A stretch of 6,782 bases of DNA from assembly GCA_002733735.2 (NCBI GenBank), contig NVWT02000004.1, positions 38,941 to 45,722 on the forward strand, read 5' to 3'. The notes under the pieces were generated by a model. The model did not search any database. It saw nothing but the letters and a program-made list of their open reading frames with translations, and was not told the origin of the DNA. Below, one piece after another: positions 1 to 4,446 of this stretch (its first letter is position 1; every line of letters begins with the position of its first letter). The translations under genes and the position numbers were made by a program. The stretch is from Robiginitomaculum sp. (GTDB lineage Bacteria > Pseudomonadota > Alphaproteobacteria > Caulobacterales > Maricaulaceae).

Positions 1-95
1 TGTGATTTAGCAATATCGCCTTTTTTGCGCGCCTCGATCAGTTTATGTGGCGTGGCGGTTTCGGTTTTTTGCGACTTATCCTGATCATCTGCCAT
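1..95 (-). CDS. flhB: FlhB, flagellar export switch protein (N-terminal fragment, cut by window edge)
   Basis: Only the first 31 codons are present; the gene continues beyond the left edge. FlhB is an inner-membrane protein of the flagellar type III export apparatus. Its cytoplasmic C-terminal domain, not visible here, self-cleaves and switches export from rod/hook to filament subunits. The visible part is the charged cytoplasmic N-terminus before the first membrane segment: an acidic/Lys start, then KTETATPHKLIEARKKGDIA, matching the family pattern of KTE..TP..L.EAR.KG..A.S. The ATG (93-95) directly abuts the fliR TAA stop (96-98) with no gap, and GGAG (107-110, minus strand) lies 11 bases upstream inside the end of fliR, so translational coupling is likely. 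The identification rests on this motif plus the position after fliR, which is a standard order. Confidence 0.93.
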   Translation of the reverse strand, partial: MADDQDKSQKTETATPHKLIEARKKGDIAKS

Positions 96-863
96 TTAAG
101 ATGCAACTCCGTTCAAACTCGCCGCATATTGATCAATGTACATCAACCAAACGCCAAGCATTGCACTCATGCTAATTGCGAAAATTGCCACTCCCACAAG
201 AACATTTAGAGGCATTGCGATAAAGAATATTTGTAATTGCGGCATCAACCGCGACAACACCCCAAGCGCCAGATAAAAAATCAACCCAAAGGCAATAAGT
301 GGCGCGGCCATTTGCACACCAAGGCGAAATGAATCCGCGACTGTATTAGTTGCCAAATCTTTCACATCAGCCGCCAGAGGTAAAGCACCAGGCGAGATCA
401 GATCATACGATCCAACAAGACCAGTGATAAACATGTGATGCAAGCCGGTGGTGAAAATCAGCACGACACCGGTTAGACTTAAAAATGAAGAAAATATCGC
501 ACTTTGCCTACCTTGTGATGGATCAAATGTCTGCGCCATAGCCAGACCAGCTTGCATACCAATTACCTGTCCAGCGACGGAAAGCGCGCTCATCATCAAT
601 CTGGCAATCGCTCCAAACATTAAGCCAATTAGCACTTCTGAGCCAACTAACCCCGCCATCTGCATGGGTTGCTCTGGTATTGGCGGTAATTTATCACCGA
701 CTAATCCGACAATAATAAAAGCCAATAATAAAGCCAATGCCAAACGCAACCTAGCCGGAACAGATGTTTCGCCAAAGCCGGGAAACAACATAAGCATTGA
801 GCCAATACGCGCAAACACTAGAGATATGGCAAAAGCATTGTCGGCAAGCGATGTTAGATCCAT
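96..863 (-). CDS. fliR: FliR, flagellar export gate membrane protein
   Basis: FliR is an integral membrane subunit of the export gate, which forms with FliP and FliQ inside the flagellar basal body. The product has 255 residues, the usual family length, and is hydrophobic throughout, with membrane segments at about 11-28, 41-58, 69-92, 124-149, 183-208 and 212-241. Family-typical features are the N-terminal FARIGSMLMLFPGFG stretch (18-31), VPARLRLALAL (35-45), the conserved GQVIGMQAGLAMAQTFDP region (98-115) and the GLHHMFITGLVGSY stretch (140-153). I chose the ATG at 861-863: AGGCGG (870-875, minus strand) sits 6 bases upstream. A TTG two codons earlier (867-869) lies too close to that site. 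The gene starts 10 bases after the fliQ stop and ends flush against flhB, so all three should be one transcript. Confidence 0.97.
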   Translation of the reverse strand: MDLTSLADNAFAISLVFARIGSMLMLFPGFGETSVPARLRLALALLLAFIIVGLVGDKLPPIPEQPMQMAGLVGSEVLIGLMFGAIARLMMSALSVAGQVIGMQAGLAMAQTFDPSQGRQSAIFSSFLSLTGVVLIFTTGLHHMFITGLVGSYDLISPGALPLAADVKDLATNTVADSFRLGVQMAAPLIAFGLIFYLALGVLSRLMPQLQIFFIAMPLNVLVGVAIFAISMSAMLGVWLMYIDQYAASLNGVAS

Positions 864-869
864 TAGCAA

Positions 870-875
870 CCGCCT
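870..875 (-). promoter_or_regulatory. Ribosome binding site of fliR, overlapping the fliQ stop codon
   Basis: On the minus strand AGGCGG overlaps the fliQ TAG stop (874-876) and precedes the fliR ATG (861-863) by 6 bases. This spacing decides in favour of the ATG over the upstream TTG at 867-869. The overlap with the fliQ stop suggests that ribosomes finishing fliQ can reinitiate on fliR. Confidence 0.6.
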
Positions 876-1137
876 ACATTGAGATAACTCGGTCGGCGAT
901 TCGGTTCATAAACCCACCAAGCAAAGCACCCATTAGCGGCATAAAAACCAGCAATGCGATAAATATAGCAACAATCTTTGGCACGAACACCAATGTCATT
1001 TCTTGAACTTGGGTTAAAGCCTGTAGCAAAGCGATTGCCACACCAACAGCCAAGCCAACAGTCATAATCGGACCGGCCATTTGCAATACTAGCCAAATTG
1101 CCTCGCGGGCAAAATCAAGCACTTCTGAGCTGTTCAT
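874..1137 (-). CDS. fliQ: FliQ, flagellar export gate membrane protein
   Basis: FliQ is a small membrane subunit of the flagellar type III export gate. The 87-residue product matches the usual length of about 87-90. It has two hydrophobic segments (about 14-38 and 51-75) around the most conserved part of the family, LQALTQVQEMTLVFVPK (38-54). The ATG at 1135-1137 gives the standard N-terminus, with no extension. There is no strong Shine-Dalgarno sequence upstream; AGAAAA is the best purine run, which fits a short leader from the predicted promoter at 1162-1197. It is the first gene of the minus-strand operon; the usual partner fliP is not upstream, because the next gene is divergent. The order fliQ-fliR-flhB at an operon head matches what is known for Caulobacter, where it is a CtrA-controlled early flagellar operon. 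Confidence 0.97.
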   Translation of the reverse strand: MNSSEVLDFAREAIWLVLQMAGPIMTVGLAVGVAIALLQALTQVQEMTLVFVPKIVAIFIALLVFMPLMGALLGGFMNRIADRVISM

Positions 1138-1161
1138 GAACGTTTTCTAACGCGACTAATG

Positions 1162-1197
1162 GATTTAACTGCGTTAGAGTGCTTGCATCATGGTTAA
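1162..1197 (-). promoter_or_regulatory. Predicted fliQRflhB promoter with CtrA-like box
   Basis: Read on the minus strand, TTAACCATGATGCAA (1197-1183) has a perfect TTAACC half-site and a degenerate second half (GCAA) at 7-base spacing; the Caulobacter CtrA consensus is TTAA-N7-TTAA. Fourteen bases after the box lies TTAAAT within GTTAAATC (1169-1162), which matches 7 of 8 positions of the Caulobacter-type -10 consensus GCTANAWC. The box therefore sits where the -35 element would be, as in CtrA-activated class II flagellar promoters. The start codon follows 24 bases after the -10 element, implying a leader of roughly 17-20 bases. The motifs are seen directly; binding and activity are inferred. 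Confidence 0.5.
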
Positions 1198-1208
1198 TAA
1201 ACTATGAC
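1183..1208 (+). promoter_or_regulatory. Possible promoter of the DUF885 lipoprotein gene
   Basis: On the plus strand TTGCATC (1183-1189), an 11-base spacer and ACTATGAC (1201-1208) loosely resemble the Caulobacter-type housekeeping pattern TTGaCgS-N10-14-GCTANAWC (about 4 of 7 and 6 of 8 positions). It would overlap the CtrA-like box of the divergent fliQ promoter, so one regulator could affect both directions. The match is weak; the intergenic region must hold a promoter for this gene, but its exact place is uncertain. Confidence 0.22.
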
Positions 1209-1234
1209 CATCAAGAGTAATTGGCTGATAAATT

Positions 1235-1240
1235 GGGAGA
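1235..1240 (+). promoter_or_regulatory. Ribosome binding site that fixes the start of the DUF885 lipoprotein
   Basis: GGGAGA lies just before the ATG at 1245-1247, with 5 bases between the GGAG core and the codon. It selects this ATG over an in-frame TTG at 1221. The resulting N-terminus is also a proper lipoprotein signal peptide, whereas the TTG start would add eight polar residues before it. Confidence 0.85.
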
Positions 1241-1244
1241 AATT

Positions 1245-3134
1245 ATGTCTAAGAGCAAATATTTACTAACTGTGGCACTTAGCGGGCTATTACTGGCCTG
1301 TTCACCACCGACAACACCGCAAAACAACGCAAAGTCAGAGGCTGAAGCAGTAGAAACTGGGACAGTAGAAACTGGGACAGTAGAGACTGTTGCCAAAACC
1401 GAACAAACCGAAACTCAACGGTTAAACGATTTTTTCCAAGAGCAATTTCAATTTGCACTAAATCGCTCGCCAATGTTCAAATCCTATTTGGGCATGAGGG
1501 ACGAAGACTATGGCAAATGGGACAATCCATCATTGAAATATTCCATTGAAAGCAATAATTTACGATTAGCAGCATTTGAGCAAATGCAAGCCGAATTTGA
1601 CTTCGACAAATTAGAGCCAAATGCAAAACTTTCATGGCGGCTGGCCGAATATAATGCTGCACAAACAAAACGCCAAATGGCTTTTATGGATTACAGCTAT
1701 TCATTTAACCAAATGTTCGGCGTACACAGCCAAATTCCAGCATTTCTTATCAACCAGCATCAAATCCGCTCCGAGCAAGATGCCAAGGATTATGTTTCCA
1801 GATTGCAAGGTGTGGCTGAATATCTAGGCGGTAATATTGAAAATACTCGCAGACGATTTGAAAACGGCATTCACCCGCCGGAATTTGTTTATGACAGAGT
1901 GATCGATGCGGCACAAAACATCATTACCGGCGCACCGTTTAGTGGCGATGATGACAGCCCGATTTTTGCTGATTTTAAGAAAAAGCTAGACAAGTTAGAT
2001 GCCAGCGACGAATTAAAAACTGAGCTATTAACAGCGGCAAAAACTGCCATTTTATCTTCTATTGGCCCAGCTTATACAGACTTGATCGCAGAAATGCAGC
2101 AGCAAAAACAAACCGCGGGCACTGATGATGGTGTGTGGAAATTACCCAATGGCGAAGCATATTATGCCAGCCGTCTACAGGCAATGACCACCACGGACAT
2201 GACACCAGCACAAATCCACGATCTGGGTTTAAGTGAAGTCGCCCGCATTCATGATGAAATGCGCGAAATTATCGGCAAGGTCAATTTCGATGGTGATCTA
2301 TCGGCTTTCATGGTTTTCATGCGCGAAGATCCGCAATTTTATTACCCTAACACCGATGAGGGCAAAGCCGAATATTTGGCCAAGGCCACCGAATATATCG
2401 ACATTATCAGTGAGCGGCTTGATGAGATTTTTATCACCAAGCCAAAGGCCAAATTGATCGTAAAAGCGGTTGAGCCGTTTCGTGAAGCAACTGCCGGTAA
2501 AGCATTTTACCAACGCCCAGCAATAGACGGATCACGCCCCGGTACTTATTATGCAAACCTCTACAATATGAAGAGCATGCCGACCTACCAGATGGAAGCT
2601 TTGGCCTATCATGAGGGTAATCCCGGTCATCATATGCAATTATCAATCGCTCAGGAATTAACTGATGTGCCAATGTTTCGCAAAATGGGCGGCTACACCG
2701 CCTATAGCGAAGGCTGGGGGCTTTATTCGGAGCTAATCCCCAAGGAAATGGGTTTTTATGAAGACCCGTATTCTGACTTTGGACGGCTGGCGATGGAATT
2801 ATGGCGTGCGGCAAGACTGGTGGTTGATACCGGCCTGCACGATAAACGCTGGACACGGCAACAAGCGATTGATTATCTGGTGAACAACACGCCAAATTCG
2901 GTTGCTGACAGTACCAGCGCCATTGAGCGATATATTGTCATGCCCGGACAAGCCACCGCCTATAAGATCGGCATGCTAAAGATCCAAGAATTACGAGCCA
3001 GAGCCAAACAACAACTTGGCGATAAGTTCGATATTCGCGAATTTCATGACCTGATATTGGCTGGCGGGCCAGTACCATTGGCGGTGCTTGACGATATAGT
3101 CAATGAATGGATCGCAAAAACAAAGGCCGAGTAA
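1245..3134 (+). CDS. DUF885-family lipoprotein, putative zinc metallopeptidase
   Basis: The 629-residue product begins with a lipoprotein signal peptide: positive MSKSKY, a hydrophobic core, and the lipobox LLAC with Cys19 as the predicted lipidated residue. Ser at +2 would favour the outer membrane by the E. coli rule. A low-complexity Thr/Glu/Val linker (about 20-55) follows, and the rest is a DUF885 (PF05960) domain. Diagnostic motifs are HEGNPGHH (456-463), AYSEGWGLYSE with Glu489, MPGQATAYKIGMLKI (566-580) and FHDLILAGG.PL near His601. By analogy with zincins, His456, His462/463 and Glu489 may bind metal and Glu457 may act as the base; note this is HExxPGHH, not a plain HExxH. Many family members are predicted lipoproteins, and the substrate is unknown. 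A peptidase role is inference from the motif. The gene is monocistronic, divergent from fliQ and convergent with the porin gene. Confidence 0.93.
   Translation: MSKSKYLLTVALSGLLLACSPPTTPQNNAKSEAEAVETGTVETGTVETVAKTEQTETQRLNDFFQEQFQFALNRSPMFKSYLGMRDEDYGKWDNPSLKYSIESNNLRLAAFEQMQAEFDFDKLEPNAKLSWRLAEYNAAQTKRQMAFMDYSYSFNQMFGVHSQIPAFLINQHQIRSEQDAKDYVSRLQGVAEYLGGNIENTRRRFENGIHPPEFVYDRVIDAAQNIITGAPFSGDDDSPIFADFKKKLDKLDASDELKTELLTAAKTAILSSIGPAYTDLIAEMQQQKQTAGTDDGVWKLPNGEAYYASRLQAMTTTDMTPAQIHDLGLSEVARIHDEMREIIGKVNFDGDLSAFMVFMREDPQFYYPNTDEGKAEYLAKATEYIDIISERLDEIFITKPKAKLIVKAVEPFREATAGKAFYQRPAIDGSRPGTYYANLYNMKSMPTYQMEALAYHEGNPGHHMQLSIAQELTDVPMFRKMGGYTAYSEGWGLYSELIPKEMGFYEDPYSDFGRLAMELWRAARLVVDTGLHDKRWTRQQAIDYLVNNTPNSVADSTSAIERYIVMPGQATAYKIGMLKIQELRARAKQQLGDKFDIREFHDLILAGGPVPLAVLDDIVNEWIAKTKAE
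1350..1389 (+). repeat. 15-bp in-frame tandem repeat coding for VETGT units
   Basis: Two identical 15-base units (1350-1364 and 1365-1379, GTAGAAACTGGGACA) are followed by a partial third (1380-1389, one mismatch). They lie in frame in the DUF885 lipoprotein gene and encode VETGT-VETGT-VET at residues 36-48, within the linker between the lipidated cysteine and the folded domain. Unit gain or loss would keep the frame and change only the tether length. Confidence 0.9.
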
Positions 3135-3153
3135 AAGGTCGAATAAAGTAACT

Positions 3154-3180
3154 TCAGGAGCAGGTAATTCCTGCTCCTGA
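3154..3180. terminator. Bidirectional intrinsic-type terminator between convergent genes
   Basis: A perfect 11-bp inverted repeat, TCAGGAGCAGG (3154-3164) and CCTGCTCCTGA (3170-3180), encloses the 5-base loop TAATT. It begins 19 bases after the DUF885 lipoprotein stop and ends 4 bases before the porin stop. On the plus strand the stem is followed by TATTTT; on the minus strand by AGTTACTTTATT, a weaker T-rich tail. A shared terminator for both converging genes is the natural reading; the T-runs are short, so termination may be incomplete. Confidence 0.8.
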
Positions 3181-3184
3181 TATT

Positions 3185-4342
3185 TTACCAATCAATTTGT
3201 AAACGCAATTGCAGACCATCACCGACAAAGCGATCGCCATTGGCATCGGTATAATTTAACTTTACCCGTAAATGGCTTTCTGGATACCAAGTTAAGCCGG
3301 TTGTCCATGCTGTTACCTGTTCGTCATTGGCATTTCTTGCATCAAAATTATCAACACGCGCCACTACTTCCCAGCCGCCAAAGCCACCCTCGGATAAAGG
3401 CTTTAACGGCTTGATGCGAGCAAATGTACCAGCACCAGCTTTATATTTTCTGGTTTCGCCGGTTAGAAAATATCCAGCTTGCACAAAGCCACCTTTGGCT
3501 GAGCCAAGATCACCACTTTCGGCCATATACTCAGCTTGCGCATGGAATTTGCCAATAACAGTGGCGGTTTCAAAACCATACAAAAACGCATCATCGCCGA
3601 TGATAGGTCTAACTTTTTCAGTTGCCAAACCCGCTCCCCAGCGGGAAGAACGCGATGGCGCGCCAATTGCGTTATCAGTATAACGAACAGATGCTCCGAA
3701 GTGCAGGACTTTGCCTGACTCTAAGATTGGCGCGAACGTAGCTCTGGCACTAGACACCGTAGTTCCGGTTAAGTTCTTACGCTCGGCATCTATCGAATTA
3801 CCGAACACACCTGCTGATAGGCCATAATTTTTTCCGGTTTTAGCAATTACCACGCCCAACCTACGGTCAATGCCAAAGGCATCAGTGAACATCGCACGCT
3901 CAAGGAAAGAAATGTTGATAGAAGATGTTGTCTCTTCCATCGAATTGGTGGTTTTCATCTGCCCGACTTTAATTTTTACCGGACCACTCCAAGCAATATT
4001 AAAATCCTTAAAAGAGGTTTTACCGCCAGCAAAATCCAACTCGCCTACATATTTGAACTTTCCAATCTTCCCTTGCAGGCCAATTCTTGCTACGCGAAAT
4101 TGATCCTCATCTATATTGCGGGTAACGCCGCCAACCGGGGTTTCGTTAATGCTGGCAATATCATAGAATATCCGCCCGCGCAGCTTGATCCAATTACCAT
4201 TTGCATATTCAAGTTTTGGTGCCCCTTGGAAAAGCTTTCCCCAAGATTTTTCATCTGTGTCTGTAGCAAGCCCAATAGACGGCAAGCCAAAACCTACCAA
4301 TATTAAAGCAAATCCGGCCAATACTTTAGATTTGAATCCCAT
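3185..4342 (-). CDS. OprO/OprP-type outer-membrane porin
   Basis: The 385-residue product has a Sec signal peptide (1-26; KSK, hydrophobic core, likely cut after IGLA) and ends in Trp, as outer-membrane beta-barrels usually end in an aromatic residue. Alternating polar/hydrophobic strands rich in Gly and aromatics fill the rest. Landmarks of the phosphate-selective porin O and P family (PF07396) are GRIFYDIA (56-63), SMEETTSS...ISFLERAMFTDAF...RRLGV (134-164), QAGYFLTGETRKY (288-300), GGWEVVARVDNFD (322-334) and TGLTWYPESHLRVKLNYTDAN (348-368). It should form an anion-preferring diffusion pore; family members are not all phosphate-specific, and no Pho-box-like site was noticed, so the solute is unknown. 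The ATG (4340-4342) follows AGGAG with a 6-base gap. It lies 100 bases after the oxoprolinase-like gene on the same strand with no clear terminator between, so read-through is possible in addition to its own promoter. Confidence 0.93.
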   Translation of the reverse strand: MGFKSKVLAGFALILVGFGLPSIGLATDTDEKSWGKLFQGAPKLEYANGNWIKLRGRIFYDIASINETPVGGVTRNIDEDQFRVARIGLQGKIGKFKYVGELDFAGGKTSFKDFNIAWSGPVKIKVGQMKTTNSMEETTSSINISFLERAMFTDAFGIDRRLGVVIAKTGKNYGLSAGVFGNSIDAERKNLTGTTVSSARATFAPILESGKVLHFGASVRYTDNAIGAPSRSSRWGAGLATEKVRPIIGDDAFLYGFETATVIGKFHAQAEYMAESGDLGSAKGGFVQAGYFLTGETRKYKAGAGTFARIKPLKPLSEGGFGGWEVVARVDNFDARNANDEQVTAWTTGLTWYPESHLRVKLNYTDANGDRFVGDGLQLRLQIDW

Positions 4343-4347
4343 AACTA

Positions 4348-4353
4348 TCTCCT
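4348..4353 (-). promoter_or_regulatory. Ribosome binding site of the porin gene
   Basis: On the minus strand AGGAGA (4353-4348) stands just before the porin ATG, with 6 bases between AGGAG and the start codon. It is the strongest Shine-Dalgarno match in the window, consistent with an abundant outer-membrane protein. Confidence 0.85.
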
Positions 4354-4357
4354 AGAA

Positions 4358-4376
4358 AACCTTTAACATGCAGGTT
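4358..4376. repeat. Short dyad in the porin leader
   Basis: AACCT (4358-4362) and AGGTT (4372-4376) form a 5-base inverted repeat around a 9-base spacer, directly upstream of the porin ribosome binding site. It could be an operator or a small leader hairpin, but a 5-base dyad is common by chance in AT-rich DNA. Confidence 0.25.
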
Positions 4377-4431
4377 GATAGCAAAAAGAAGTGGCTATTT
4401 CTTAAACATCGAAAACAAAAATAATACAAAA

Positions 4432-4446
4432 TTACGCTATGGTTAA
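4432..4446 (-). promoter_or_regulatory. CtrA-like box upstream of the porin gene
   Basis: Read on the minus strand, TTAACCATAGCGTAA (4446-4432) has a perfect TTAACC half-site and GTAA at the 7-base spacing of the TTAA-N7-TTAA consensus (7 of 8 half-site bases). It shares 11 of 15 positions with the box before fliQ, including the first eight. It overlaps the last codons and stop of the oxoprolinase-like gene and lies about 90 bases before the porin ATG. No convincing -10 element was found at the spacing seen at fliQ; TATTAT at 4421-4426 is the nearest candidate but lies close to the box. Activation, repression or coincidence all remain open. Confidence 0.35.

Noticed and set aside
867..869. 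TTG start for fliR two codons before the chosen ATG
   Set aside because: It would lie immediately next to the AGGCGG ribosome binding site, whereas the ATG at 861-863 has normal spacing and gives the usual FliR N-terminus.
448..882. 144-codon plus-strand open frame opposite fliR
   Set aside because: It is antisense to a clear FliR gene, has no plausible domain or ribosome binding site, and its composition is that of a complementary-strand shadow.
1165..1179. A second CtrA site using TTAA at 1165-1168
   Set aside because: No second half-site stands at 7-base spacing on either side; the TTAA is better read as part of the -10 element.
1221..1244. Eight-residue N-terminal extension of the DUF885 lipoprotein from a TTG
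   Set aside because: GGGAGA at 1235-1240 and the lipoprotein signal peptide both support the ATG at 1245; the extension would put polar residues before the signal.
2434..2895. 153-codon minus-strand open frame inside the DUF885 gene
   Set aside because: It overlaps the most conserved catalytic region of the sense gene and encodes a low-quality sequence rich in Pro, Ser and Arg with no recognisable motif.
3327..3683. 118-codon plus-strand open frame opposite the porin gene
   Set aside because: It is antisense to a well-supported porin and shows no signal, domain or start context of its own.
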